From assembly GCA_019694395.1 (NCBI GenBank), contig JAIBCC010000039.1:1-49738 (forward strand): a stretch of DNA of 49,738 nucleotides, read 5' to 3'. This document shows positions 1 through 8,393 of the stretch, one piece after another (positions within the stretch are counted from its first letter, which is position 1; each line of letters opens with the position of its first letter). Origin of the DNA: Pyrinomonadaceae bacterium. Its GTDB lineage: Bacteria > Acidobacteriota > Blastocatellia > Pyrinomonadales > Pyrinomonadaceae. The position numbers and the translations under genes were made by a program. The notes below the pieces were generated by a model. That model was not told the origin of the DNA, did no database searches, and saw only the letters and a program-made list of their open reading frames with translations.

Positions 1-55
1 CAAATCCGCGTAAAATCCCGACGATTTGCTCGTCTGTAAATATCTTCTTTTTCAT
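1..55 (-). CDS. IS3-family transposase OrfA, N-terminal fragment cut by the window edge
   Basis: Only the first 18 codons are inside the window. They read MKKKIFTDEQIVGILRGF, the characteristic start of the IS3-family OrfA helix-turn-helix protein, which binds the terminal inverted repeats and is fused to OrfB by frameshifting in this family. A good ribosome binding site, AGGAG on the minus strand at about 65-69, precedes the ATG at 55. The rest of the gene lies to the left of the window. The identification rests on a short but very typical N-terminus. Confidence 0.8.
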   Translation of the reverse strand, partial: MKKKIFTDEQIVGILRGF

Positions 56-127
56 GACTTGAATCTCCTAAATTTATTTTATTAGATTCTCGCCTTTCAG
101 TTGGAGTAATTTTACGGGAGCAGGTCA
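1..127 (-). mobile_element. End of an IS3-type insertion sequence
   Basis: On the minus strand the sequence from 127 inward begins TGACCTGCTCCCGTAAAATT. The 5' TG dinucleotide and GC-rich start fit an IS3-family terminal inverted repeat, placed about 70 bases upstream of the OrfA start. The element boundary is therefore inferred at 127/128. The element abuts the Rep gene, whose first usable ATG is only 16 bases away. The other terminus and the target duplication lie outside the window, so the exact end is an inference. Confidence 0.55.
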
Positions 128-142
128 ATTGAACGCCAAAAG

Positions 143-1249
143 ATGAAAAATCTTGATGGCGAATATATCAGTAGAGTTTTACGTTTTTCGTCAGATAACC
201 GTTTAGTTCAAGGGCTTGCTGATAGAATTTTCAGATGTAGCGAATGTGCAAATCTATACACCGCAAATGATTTACATACAGAAGATGGAGAGCTTTACGA
301 AGGACGTGGACAACTTTGGGCTTGCAACTCCCGGCTTTGTCCAACTTGCACCGGGAGACTTGCCAAACGAAACCGCAGAATAGCCCGTTATGTTTTTGAT
401 TTTGAAAAAATTTATGTTGGCGAAAATTGGTATTTCCTAACTTTCACAATGCCGGATTTATCTTTGAAAGATTTGCCTTTACTCACTTGTCGAAGCGTGA
501 TAAATGAAGCGTGGAGAAAGTTTTCAAGATCAAAATTTTTCAAAGAAGTTTGTCGAGGTGGATTCAAAAACGAAGAATTCACCGTAGGAGATTACGGACA
601 ATATCATTATCACATTCATTCTTTGGCAATTTGTCGAAGCCGGATTCAATCCAATAACTTTCAAGAAATCCGCTATCATTGGACAAAGGCTTTAGAATTC
701 TCTTTTCAAAAACACGGCATCCAATTTGAATGTAACACTTCCGATGGTTTAGCAGTCTGTAATGTTCAAAAAGTTTGGAATCAAAACAGGTCAATAAACG
801 AGCTTTGCAAATACATCACCAAAACAACCGATTGGGCAAAAATACCACCCGAACAATTAGCCGATATTGCCACTATCAAGCGTTTTCCGCGAATGTTTGA
901 GGTTTTTGGTGTCTGTAAGGAAACAGCTAAACAAATGCGTCCAGAGCCAAAGGAAACGCCGGACACAGACACATATCTTGATACAAAGAAAATAACTGAC
1001 GAAAACTCAGTTGATTCTATGGACGCAATCGAAGCCGAAAAAATATCTGACAACGGCGAAACGGAAAAATCAGATGCGCCGAAGAAAAAGAAACCAACTT
1101 GGCGCGAATTGTGCCGGATTTTGCCCCGGGAGAAGTGGCTGGAGCATCTCGAACAGGAAATTTCAAAAGTTCAAGACTATCGGAGACGACAGTTAAGGGA
1201 AAAGTTTGCTTTTGCATCATTCCGAACTTTGGACGGAGAGATTTTCTAA
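143..1249 (+). CDS. HUH-endonuclease replication initiator (Rep) of an integrative element, possibly 5'-truncated
   Basis: A 368-residue protein with the layout of rolling-circle Rep proteins. It has an N-terminal cysteine cluster (C32, C35, C61, C66, C69) likely to bind zinc. The HUH metal-binding motif is H157-I-H159 inside HYHIHSLAIC, and a catalytic tyrosine candidate is Y224 in ELCKYITK. Such proteins nick one strand and become covalently attached through the tyrosine to start rolling-circle replication. The C-terminus is charged and low in complexity. The frame stays open upstream to about 110, into the IS3 end, and there is no clear ribosome binding site before 143, so the original N-terminus may have been removed by the insertion. 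Excisionase and integrase genes follow on the same strand. Confidence 0.8.
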   Translation: MKNLDGEYISRVLRFSSDNRLVQGLADRIFRCSECANLYTANDLHTEDGELYEGRGQLWACNSRLCPTCTGRLAKRNRRIARYVFDFEKIYVGENWYFLTFTMPDLSLKDLPLLTCRSVINEAWRKFSRSKFFKEVCRGGFKNEEFTVGDYGQYHYHIHSLAICRSRIQSNNFQEIRYHWTKALEFSFQKHGIQFECNTSDGLAVCNVQKVWNQNRSINELCKYITKTTDWAKIPPEQLADIATIKRFPRMFEVFGVCKETAKQMRPEPKETPDTDTYLDTKKITDENSVDSMDAIEAEKISDNGETEKSDAPKKKKPTWRELCRILPREKWLEHLEQEISKVQDYRRRQLREKFAFASFRTLDGEIF

Positions 1250-1337
1250 TAAATATTGGCTTTGTCCGTTTAGGCGAAGCCGTCCACCTTGCCCACCCGC
1301 GAACGTGAGCAAGTCCGAAGCTGAAGTATCGCCAAAA

Positions 1338-1757
1338 ATGGCGATGATTGCCGGTAAAGCTATGAACAAAGAAAAAGTCGAAGAAGTAAAGAATATTTTG
1401 AAACAAGGACGCTACGCAACAAAGGAATTTGTTGATGTAGTTTTTGATCTTTCAGAAAGGCTTTTTTCTGCTTTAGTTTCAACTGATTCGCAAGAAACAA
1501 TTGGTCAAAACCTTATTCCTACGAAACGAATTATGAATAAAAAAGAATTGGCTGAGTTTTTGGGTATATCTCCTCGACTTCTAAGCGATTTACAAAACGA
1601 GGGCTTGCCGATTGTTCAATTTGGAAAACGAATTCTTTTTGATGTCGAGGATGTTTTAGAGTGGGGAAAAGGCAAGAAAAGAAAATTTCAAAAATCAAAA
1701 TCTCGTGTGGTAAGATTAAACCACGCAACACTTGGCAACGGCAAATTTCTAAAGTGA
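1338..1757 (+). CDS. Excisionase-like MerR/HTH_17 DNA-binding protein
   Basis: A protein of about 139 residues. The centre holds a helix-turn-helix of the excisionase class (KKELAEFLGISPRLLSDLQ followed by GLPIVQFGKRILFDVEDVLEW), the usual fold of Xis factors that direct an integrase toward excision. The tail is basic. The start is uncertain: GTG 1305, ATG 1338, ATG 1344 and ATG 1362 are all in frame and none has a strong ribosome binding site. The stop codon at 1755-1757 overlaps the ribosome binding site of the integrase, so the two are almost certainly co-translated. Its position between Rep and integrase supports a role in excision or copy control. Confidence 0.75.
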   Translation: MAMIAGKAMNKEKVEEVKNILKQGRYATKEFVDVVFDLSERLFSALVSTDSQETIGQNLIPTKRIMNKKELAEFLGISPRLLSDLQNEGLPIVQFGKRILFDVEDVLEWGKGKKRKFQKSKSRVVRLNHATLGNGKFLK

Positions 1758-1765
1758 GGCGTAAA

Positions 1766-2878
1766 ATGTCAGTTTATCAAAGAAACGGTCATTGGCACTT
1801 AAGCGTGACCATTAACGGTAGAAGATTCAGAAAAGCCATTAAAGAGGCTAGAACCCGGCGACAAGCCGAACAAGCGGAAAGAGTTTTAAGAGATGAAATT
1901 TTTGAAGGTCGTTACGGAAATGGCGGTCAAAAATTCTTCGCAGATTTTGTTGAAAGAAGTTATAAACCCTTTGCAAAGGAACACAAAAAAGGGTATGAAG
2001 TTGAAGTTTCTGTTTTGAGAGTTTTAGTTGAAAAGTTTGGTAACAAACGTCTTTATGAAATTAAGCCGGAAGAAATTGAGAACTTCAAAAGACTAAGAGC
2101 TTCTGAAATAACCAAACGCGGCGTTAAGCGTTCAAAGGCTACTGTAAACCGTGATATTTCTGTTTTATCCGCAGTCTTTAATCTTGCAAAAAACTTTGGT
2201 GAAATCAAAGAAAACCCTGTCAAAAATCGGATTAAATACTACTCAAACTTAAACACACGAACTCGCATTTTATCCGAAGAAGAAGAGATAGTTTTTTTCA
2301 ACTACATTAAAAATGACATTAAATTTAGTCGTCAGGTTGAAATTTTGCTTTATACCGGGATGAGACGCGGCGAACTTTTCAAACTTGAATGGCGAGATAT
2401 TGACTTTGTAAATAACTGCATCAATTTACGGAGAGAAACCACAAAAACACAAAAAGCAAGACCGATTCCGATGTTTTTTAATGTCCGCGAAATCTTTGAA
2501 TCTTTAAGGGATGAAACCAAAAATTTTGAGCCAAAAGATAAAATATTTGCTGGTGTAGCTTCACAGTTAACAGCTTTCTCTTCAAGATTTAAGGAAGTTG
2601 CAGACAATCTTGGCTTTCAAGATTTAACAGTTCATTCACTACGTCATACTTTCAGCACACGAGCCAATAAATATAATGTTGATGCCTTTGCTCAAAAGGC
2701 TTTGCTTGGACATTCAAAGATTTCTATGACAGATAGATATACTCACGTTTCACTTGATACGCTAAAAAATAGTTTGGTAAATTTTGAAAATAGCGTTAAA
2801 AATAAGAAGGATAATAGTTTGAATAGTTATAATAAAAAAAGAACTGCCAAAATATTAGAATTCAAAGAATCACATTGA
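1766..2878 (+). CDS. Tyrosine recombinase / site-specific integrase
   Basis: A 370-residue phage-type integrase with an N-terminal Arm-like segment (MSVYQRNGHWHLSV), a central SAM-like core-binding domain (about 55-160) and a C-terminal catalytic domain. The catalytic set is complete: R200 in YTGMRRGEL, K227 in TTKTQKARPIP, H290-x2-R293 in HSLRHTF, H316 in LLGHS and the nucleophile Y325 in DRYTHV. The ATG at 1766 was chosen because TGAGG at 1755-1759 is well placed; the open frame upstream only reads back through the excisionase gene. With Rep and Xis it forms a Rep-Xis-Int module like those of integrating rolling-circle elements. I found no convincing attL/attR repeat in the window. Confidence 0.93.
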   Translation: MSVYQRNGHWHLSVTINGRRFRKAIKEARTRRQAEQAERVLRDEIFEGRYGNGGQKFFADFVERSYKPFAKEHKKGYEVEVSVLRVLVEKFGNKRLYEIKPEEIENFKRLRASEITKRGVKRSKATVNRDISVLSAVFNLAKNFGEIKENPVKNRIKYYSNLNTRTRILSEEEEIVFFNYIKNDIKFSRQVEILLYTGMRRGELFKLEWRDIDFVNNCINLRRETTKTQKARPIPMFFNVREIFESLRDETKNFEPKDKIFAGVASQLTAFSSRFKEVADNLGFQDLTVHSLRHTFSTRANKYNVDAFAQKALLGHSKISMTDRYTHVSLDTLKNSLVNFENSVKNKKDNSLNSYNKKRTAKILEFKESH

Positions 2879-3005
2879 TCCAATATTATTTGATTTAGAA
2901 AAAAAACTTTACTTATTTAGCAACCAAATTTTCTTGATTTAAAAATCACTTAAAATGATGTATTATCTATGAAACGACATTCCAATGTTAAGAAATAGGA
3001 GAGAT

Positions 3006-3785
3006 ATGATAATAAAAACACAACAGGCAGATATTCCTTGCTATATAAAACAAGAGGGGGAGTTTATGTCAGAACATACAAATAAATCATTAAGATGGAT
3101 GGAAGTATCCTTTCAAGTTTCTGGTTCAGATGTATTTAATGAAATTCGTAAAAACAAGATAATTAAAACTATTTCTGAGGATGGAGAAGAATTTAACTGG
3201 AAGGTGAAAGAATTGTCTCATAGTTATACCCAAGGAAAGTCCGACTATCAATTATTGTGGGATTTATCAGAGATAGAATCTCTTACTTTAGAAAAGTTGC
3301 TTATAGGAAATTTAGAACTTAAACCTTATTACTATAATGAGGAATTTAAGAATAATTGTTTATTTATCACTGCGTTGGTCAAACTTACAACAGATGAATT
3401 TGAAAAGCTTAAATCAATATATTTTGGTGATATTTACTTTCCTGTGATTCGTCAAGGGATTAATGAAGAACCAAAAGATATGCGTTTTGGAAAATGTATT
3501 TGGTCAAAAAATGAAGAAATTGTTAAGTTTAAAATATATTTGGTTGATAAAAATTTAGACAATGAAGATGAATCGAAATTAGGTTTATTTGAGCCGGAAC
3601 TAAGCAATTTAAAGAATATGCTTGTCGTAAATATGGAGAAACTTGGTAATTTGTTAAAAGTATTAGAGAAAAAGAACCTATTAACATCTGAAGAAATTGA
3701 ACAAATAAAAGAAATTAGCGATGAAGATTACAATGTGAGATTTCTACATTTTTCACAGGTTGTTGATATTGATGCCTTTTCTTAA
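3006..3785 (+). CDS. Hypothetical protein, cargo of the integrative element
   Basis: I do not recognise this protein of about 259 residues. It is acidic, has no signal peptide or membrane segment, and shows an alternating strand/helix pattern that opens with SLRWMEVSFQVSG after a non-conserved lead. The start is unclear. ATG 2985 has no ribosome binding site, ATG 3006 has AGGAGA only three bases away, and ATG 3066 is preceded by GAGG about eight bases away. Base composition is clearly more AT-rich than the host genes to the right, as for the three genes that follow. It could be an accessory part of the ABC-3C locus or an independent passenger. Confidence 0.55.
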   Translation: MIIKTQQADIPCYIKQEGEFMSEHTNKSLRWMEVSFQVSGSDVFNEIRKNKIIKTISEDGEEFNWKVKELSHSYTQGKSDYQLLWDLSEIESLTLEKLLIGNLELKPYYYNEEFKNNCLFITALVKLTTDEFEKLKSIYFGDIYFPVIRQGINEEPKDMRFGKCIWSKNEEIVKFKIYLVDKNLDNEDESKLGLFEPELSNLKNMLVVNMEKLGNLLKVLEKKNLLTSEEIEQIKEISDEDYNVRFLHFSQVVDIDAFS

Positions 3786-3854
3786 ATTTCCTAAAGTCTT
3801 GAATTCTATGATGGTTTTGATTGAATAACTATCTGTAAATTGTATTACCTTGAA

Positions 3855-3883
3855 TAGACAATTTTAGTTTTATACACAATAAT
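3855..3883 (+). promoter_or_regulatory. Possible sigma-70-type promoter for the ABC-3C operon
   Basis: TAGACA at 3855-3860 and AATAAT at 3878-3883 are separated by exactly 17 bases, 45 bases upstream of the HNH gene start. The region is AT-rich, so a chance match is quite possible. Confidence 0.3.
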
Positions 3884-3927
3884 GTAATCGCGTAAAATCA
3901 TCATTTCAATTCCTAAAAAGTTTGTGT

Positions 3928-4845
3928 ATGAATTTGAACGAAGCCGCTGCCCTTCTTCAACTAAATAGGGATACGTTAAAGGTTGCTATAGAGATCGGAA
4001 TAGAATTACCGATCTCTAAAAAAAATATCAAATTAAAATCGGTATTAATCAACAAAGAAATAGAAGTTGAGGAAAGTGACCTAGACGAATATATTAACGC
4101 TTTTCACAATGAGGAACCGGGACGACATCCGCCTGCTGCTGTTAGAAGAGAGTTATTAGTAGATGCCAATCATCTGTGTGCAATTTGTAAACGTGATGCA
4201 CCAATTGAGTTTCATCATATAGTTGAATATTCAGAAATTAAGCATTATGACGTAAAGCATATGTTGGCAATTTGTCCGAATTGTCACGCCCGATGCACAT
4301 TGGGAGAAATAGATAGGAAAGCCCAATACGAATATAAAAGAAGACTAAAAGATATGTCATTAGCTAGGAAAAATGACAGCATTTTTATTGTTTCTAATGA
4401 GCCAATTAGGTTTTCTTGGGAAGAGCTTAAGGATTTAATAATATTTCTTCGTTCGACTATAACATTTAATAATGGAGCAACCAGTGAAAGTAAATATGAT
4501 TTTTCTGAGACAGAGATTGAAGAGAAGAACAGATTAAATAAACTTGGTAACGGATACTTTGATCTAATGAAAGAAGAGTATGAACCTTATTTTGGCGAAA
4601 TAAACAACTTTCTAAAATCTCCTGTTAATTCAGAAATATCAGAGCTTTACTATGAATTAGTAGATGAAATAAGACAAAAAATTGCGGCTGATAGAGAAAA
4701 GTTTGATCGTTTTGAGCAAGTATTGATTGATATAGTAAATGCAGCTTCAATTGCTTGGAAAGAAGAATCCAAAGGCAAACGAAGAACATTAAATGTTCTT
4801 CTAAGTTTTATGTATTTTGAATGCGATATAGGACGGAAAAAATGA
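3928..4845 (+). CDS. HTH-HNH endonuclease, predicted ABC-3C effector component
   Basis: A 305-residue protein in three parts. Residues 1-60 resemble an excisionase-type helix-turn-helix. Residues 72-125 are a complete HNH nuclease: C84-x2-C87, the HH pair H96-H97, and C116-x2-C119-H120 in CPNCHARC. The remaining 170 residues are helical and end in MYFECDIG, which I read as an ABC-3C C-terminal coupling domain. In computational surveys of ABC-3C systems, such domains tie a variable effector to an SMC-like ATPase. ATG 3928 fits the helix-turn-helix start. The stop overlaps the next start as ATGA, so translation is coupled. The nuclease call is firm; the ABC-3C assignment rests mainly on the two downstream genes. 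Confidence 0.78.
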   Translation: MNLNEAAALLQLNRDTLKVAIEIGIELPISKKNIKLKSVLINKEIEVEESDLDEYINAFHNEEPGRHPPAAVRRELLVDANHLCAICKRDAPIEFHHIVEYSEIKHYDVKHMLAICPNCHARCTLGEIDRKAQYEYKRRLKDMSLARKNDSIFIVSNEPIRFSWEELKDLIIFLRSTITFNNGATSESKYDFSETEIEEKNRLNKLGNGYFDLMKEEYEPYFGEINNFLKSPVNSEISELYYELVDEIRQKIAADREKFDRFEQVLIDIVNAASIAWKEESKGKRRTLNVLLSFMYFECDIGRKK

Positions 4846-5087
4846 TAAGACCGGTTAAATATCTTGATTTAAATTCTTGTGTCTTAAATGTTGCTTCTTT
4901 TGTGATTAGTGAATTAAACCAATCTGGCACAACGAATCTTCGTGAATTAAGTGAGATTGTTACAACGAGACTGGGGGAAAATGCAAGATTCAGTTTTTTT
5001 CCTGCACTTAGTTTTTTATTTCTGTTAGGTAAAGTTGATTATAATGAAAATGCAGATGCCATTATCCCAACTTTTTTAACTAATTAA
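4842..5087 (+). CDS. Small ABC-3C middle component
   Basis: An 81-residue protein without signal peptide or membrane segment. It starts MIRPVKYLDLNSCVLNVASF and ends in a hydrophobic stretch with LFLLGKVDYNENAD. This resembles the small winged-helix-like 'middle component' proteins (MC6-like) that sit between effector and ATPase in ABC-three-component systems, probably linking the two. The ATG at 4842 overlaps the upstream stop by four bases, and only five bases separate this gene from the ATPase. The family assignment comes from motif memory and gene order, not a search. Confidence 0.65.
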   Translation: MIRPVKYLDLNSCVLNVASFVISELNQSGTTNLRELSEIVTTRLGENARFSFFPALSFLFLLGKVDYNENADAIIPTFLTN

Positions 5088-5092
5088 ACTAA

Positions 5093-6886
5093 ATGAAATT
5101 ATCTAGTGTATATACAAATAAACCGAAAATCTTCTCTCGCATAAATTTTAATGAGGGCTTTAATATTATTTTTGCGAAAGTTAAAGACCCAACAAAAAAA
5201 AATTTGGATAATCATAATCTCGGAAAAACCTTCTTAATCAAAGTAATAGATTTTATTTTGTTAGCTGATATTGATAATAGTCATCCATTCAGAGAAAAGA
5301 CAGATGTCTTTGGTGACTTTGTTTTCTTTTTAGAAATAAAAACCCACGATGACAAATTTGTCACGATTAGAAGACCAGTAAAACAAGACACTAACATATG
5401 TATAAAAGTTAGTGATAAACGCAATCAGAACTTTTCTGATTTAGTAGAGGAGAGTTGGGATTTACACTCATTATCTTTAAAAAAAGCGAGAAATGAACTT
5501 AACAATTTACTGAATTTAACGATTTTGGGTAATTATTCATATCGAAGAGGTATGGGGTATGTTCTACGGACTCAAGCAGACTATGATGAGGTGTTTCGTA
5601 TCTCGAAATTTCAGCGAGGGAAGGATGAGCACTGGAAACCACTTGTTGCTAGACTACTTGGATTTAATGATCAAATTATTCTTGAAAAATATAAACTGCA
5701 AGATGAATTAAAAGAAAAGCAGAAAGACCTTGGACGCATTGAAAATGAAGCTGGTTCTACAAGCGGTGAATATGATGAATTAAAAGGTTTAGTTGAATTA
5801 GCAACGGCAAGTGCGGAGAGGTTAAGAAACCAATTAGAAGAATTTAGCTTTAAAGAAATAGAAGCAGAAATTAATGATAGATTGGTTTCGGATATTGAGG
5901 CTGAAATTTCTAAAATAAATCAAAGGCGTTACATCATTGATTACGAACTACAAGAGATTGCTAAATCATTAGAAACTGAGATTGACTTTGATATTGATAA
6001 GATTCAGAAATTATTTAAGGAAGTCCAAGTAGAACTCCCTGATAATCTTGTTAAAAGCTATGAGGACTTAATTAAGTTTAATGAACGTATCTCTGTTGGA
6101 AGAGAAAAAAGGCTACAAGAATTAAAAACAGAATTAATTAGTGAAAGGAACGATTTAGAGAAATTAATCCAAGAACTTGACGCTGACAGGACTTCTGCCT
6201 TGGCATTCTTACAAGAGAAAAAGACTTTTGAAAAATTCAAAAGACAACAAAGGGAACTTAGTAAAAAAGAAGCAGACGTAATTGAGCTAAATAACCGATT
6301 ATCGCAATTAGACAAGGCAACTACAATACAAAAAGATTTAGATAAAACTCAGGAAGATATAAATGAAGTCTCCAAAAAGATTTTTGAATCTGTGCGTGGA
6401 GAAAATAATACTTATAGTTTAATTAGAACCACTTTTTCAGATTTCGTTGAAAAAATATTGAATGTTCAAGCATTGCTTTCTGTGCCTATTAATAAATCAG
6501 GAAATTTGGATTTTAATGTCAGAACTTTAGATCCCAAAGTTCCAGGTCGAGAAACTGATGAGGGAGATGGCACATCATATAAAAAAATATTGTGTGTATG
6601 TTTTGACCTTACCTTATTAAGTGTTTATGCGACTGAAAGGTTCTATCACTTTGTTTATCACGATGGTATGTTTGAGGGTCTTGATAACCGTAAAAAGGTT
6701 AATTTTGTAAATCTACTCAAGGAGATCTGCACAAAAAAGAATATTCAGCATATCTTGACAGTTATTGACTCCGATCTTCCTAGAGACGAAAAAGATGAAA
6801 AATTGCTTTTTGAGAAAAAAGATATTATTAGGGAACTTCACGACAATGGGGATTCAGGACGTTTATTTAGAATGAAACCTTTTTAA
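5093..6886 (+). CDS. DUF2326-type SMC/Rad50-like ATPase of an ABC-3C system
   Basis: A 597-residue protein. The N-terminal half of an ABC ATPase head carries a reduced Walker A, HNLGKTFL at 41-48, typical of the DUF2326 clade. A long coiled coil follows (about 195-420, rich in E, K, L and Q). The C-terminal head half has a signature-like segment around YKKILCVCFDLTLL and a Walker-B-like HFVYHDGMFEGLD. Related Rad50/RecF-like proteins sense or clamp nucleic acid. Here it would control the HNH effector encoded two genes upstream. It is the last gene of a tightly packed three-gene unit and is followed by a strong hairpin. Base composition is AT-rich, as expected of acquired DNA. Confidence 0.82.
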   Translation: MKLSSVYTNKPKIFSRINFNEGFNIIFAKVKDPTKKNLDNHNLGKTFLIKVIDFILLADIDNSHPFREKTDVFGDFVFFLEIKTHDDKFVTIRRPVKQDTNICIKVSDKRNQNFSDLVEESWDLHSLSLKKARNELNNLLNLTILGNYSYRRGMGYVLRTQADYDEVFRISKFQRGKDEHWKPLVARLLGFNDQIILEKYKLQDELKEKQKDLGRIENEAGSTSGEYDELKGLVELATASAERLRNQLEEFSFKEIEAEINDRLVSDIEAEISKINQRRYIIDYELQEIAKSLETEIDFDIDKIQKLFKEVQVELPDNLVKSYEDLIKFNERISVGREKRLQELKTELISERNDLEKLIQELDADRTSALAFLQEKKTFEKFKRQQRELSKKEADVIELNNRLSQLDKATTIQKDLDKTQEDINEVSKKIFESVRGENNTYSLIRTTFSDFVEKILNVQALLSVPINKSGNLDFNVRTLDPKVPGRETDEGDGTSYKKILCVCFDLTLLSVYATERFYHFVYHDGMFEGLDNRKKVNFVNLLKEICTKKNIQHILTVIDSDLPRDEKDEKLLFEKKDIIRELHDNGDSGRLFRMKPF

Positions 6887-7198
6887 TTATAATTAGGACA
6901 AAATGACTATTTGACTAATAAAGTTGCTAAAATTAACCGCAAGAAAGACACAAACTAAATAAATTAGAATTTACAAATAAGAAAACGCAGATTTTATCTA
7001 GCCTGTGTTTTCTTATTTTATTTTGGCTTTACAAGACTTTTGTAATAGATTATTGAGATTCTAAATTAATTCCGATTTGAGGGTAATACAAATTTTTAAG
7101 GTCTAAAAAAAATGAATATGAAGCAAAAGACTCGACAAGCCAATCTAAAACAGCGATAATTAAAGATTGACAAATCGCATATAATAAAAGGGTTTAAG
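6887..7198. other. 312-base intergenic stretch between mobile cargo and the host operon
   Basis: No gene is seen here. It contains the long hairpin at 6976-7017 and otherwise plain AT-rich sequence. This is the most likely place for the right boundary of the integrative element, but I could not find a direct repeat of integrase-proximal sequence that would mark attR. A TATAAT at 7180-7185 has no convincing -35 box. Confidence 0.5.
6976..7017 (+). terminator. Strong hairpin terminator after the ABC-3C operon
   Basis: AATAAGAAAACGCAG (6976-6990) pairs with CTGTGTTTTCTTATT (7003-7017): 15 base pairs including one G-U, with a 12-base loop. A/T-rich flanks on both sides could make it work in both directions. 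Confidence 0.75.
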
Positions 7199-8365
7199 AT
7201 GGATTTTACAACAAAAGAAATATTTAAGCGGTATGCAGGAATGATAACAGGCAGAGTAATGTCGCCTGTTTTTTTGAATATTTTGGTGACAAGCGTGTGC
7301 GATATGCGCTGCACACACTGTTTTTTTACCGAAGAATTAGATGATCGTCCACGCAAAAAACTGATGATGAAAGCCGATGAGATTGATAAGATCTCGCGCA
7401 CTTTGGGTGGAAATCTCGGTGTTTTGGTTTTGGCTGGCGGCGAACCGTTCACTCGCAAAGATTTACCGCAGATCGTTAAGTCTTTTTATGACAACAATAA
7501 ACTCGATTCAGTTTATTTGATGTCAAACGGTCAAATTCATCCGCGCATTTTTCCTGATGTAACGCAAATTCTCGAAGAATGTCCGAATCTCAATGTAACG
7601 GTTGCACTCGGCATTGACGGAATGAAAGAAGCCCACGAAAAAATTCGCGGCAAAGTTGATAGTTGGGACAAGGCGATTCATACTGCCCGAACTTTGCAGC
7701 AAATGAAGCGTGAGCAGTTTCCAAAACTCGATATTCAAACCTGCACCTGTGTGATGCACTCCAACGAAGAAACCATTTTCGATTGGTATGATTTTCTCAA
7801 ATACGATTTGAAACCCGATAAAATCAACATTAATTATATTCGTCCGCCGTCAAAAGACCCGATCGAGCTCCAATTTGACCACAAACGCTACGCCAAACTT
7901 TCGCAAATGATTTTGGATGATGTGAAGAATTCCGCTCTAAAAAATAATTACGGTGGCGAAGGCGGATTTTTCAAAGCCGCCGTGGATATTTATATGCACG
8001 AACTCATCGCCAAAACCAAAGAAGAAGGCAAAGCTCAACTCAAATGCTATGCCGGCAGCGCAGGCGCGGTGATTTACGATAATGGAGTTCTTTCATCCTG
8101 CGAAAATAAACCAGATGTTTTGAATTTGCGCGATTTTGAATGGGATTTTCAAGCCGCCTGGAAGTCAAATTTAATGAAAGACCGCCGCAAAGAAGTTGCC
8201 AACGGATGTTATTGCACACACGAATCAAATTGTTATTATCCGAGCTTACCATTTAATCCGGGACATTTGGTTAAAATCAAACGGCTCGAATCACAAATGA
8301 AAAAAGCGGCAAAGAATTTGGGAACGATCAGCCCGCAAGCCGAAGAAATTGCGATAAAAGCGTAA
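7199..8365 (+). CDS. Radical SAM protein with SPASM-like C-terminus
   Basis: A 388-residue radical SAM enzyme. The [4Fe-4S]-binding triad is C34-x3-C38-x2-C41 (CDMRCTHC), followed by the SAM-binding segment LAGGEPF. The C-terminal part has cysteines spaced as in SPASM domains: the CYAGSAGAVIYDNG segment, then LSSCE, then CYCTHESNC. These would bind auxiliary iron-sulfur clusters. Such proteins modify peptides or small substrates by radical chemistry; the substrate cannot be told here. AAGGG lies about seven bases before the ATG. It heads a unit with a small exported protein and an MGDG-type glycosyltransferase, so a role in envelope or glycolipid biosynthesis is a fair guess, not shown. Confidence 0.85.
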   Translation: MDFTTKEIFKRYAGMITGRVMSPVFLNILVTSVCDMRCTHCFFTEELDDRPRKKLMMKADEIDKISRTLGGNLGVLVLAGGEPFTRKDLPQIVKSFYDNNKLDSVYLMSNGQIHPRIFPDVTQILEECPNLNVTVALGIDGMKEAHEKIRGKVDSWDKAIHTARTLQQMKREQFPKLDIQTCTCVMHSNEETIFDWYDFLKYDLKPDKININYIRPPSKDPIELQFDHKRYAKLSQMILDDVKNSALKNNYGGEGGFFKAAVDIYMHELIAKTKEEGKAQLKCYAGSAGAVIYDNGVLSSCENKPDVLNLRDFEWDFQAAWKSNLMKDRRKEVANGCYCTHESNCYYPSLPFNPGHLVKIKRLESQMKKAAKNLGTISPQAEEIAIKA

Positions 8366-8393
8366 TTTTAGAGAAATACATTATTGAGTAATT

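Noticed and set aside
781..1406. Several long open frames on either strand across the Rep gene and its tail
   Set aside because: They lack family motifs and ribosome binding sites, while the Rep frame carries the HUH and tyrosine motifs.
7167..7185. TTGACA followed by TATAAT before the radical SAM gene as a housekeeping promoter
   Set aside because: The two boxes are only seven bases apart, far from the 16-18 required.
2879..7198. att direct repeats bounding the integrative element
   Set aside because: I compared the sequence after the integrase with 6887-7198 and found no convincing shared core.
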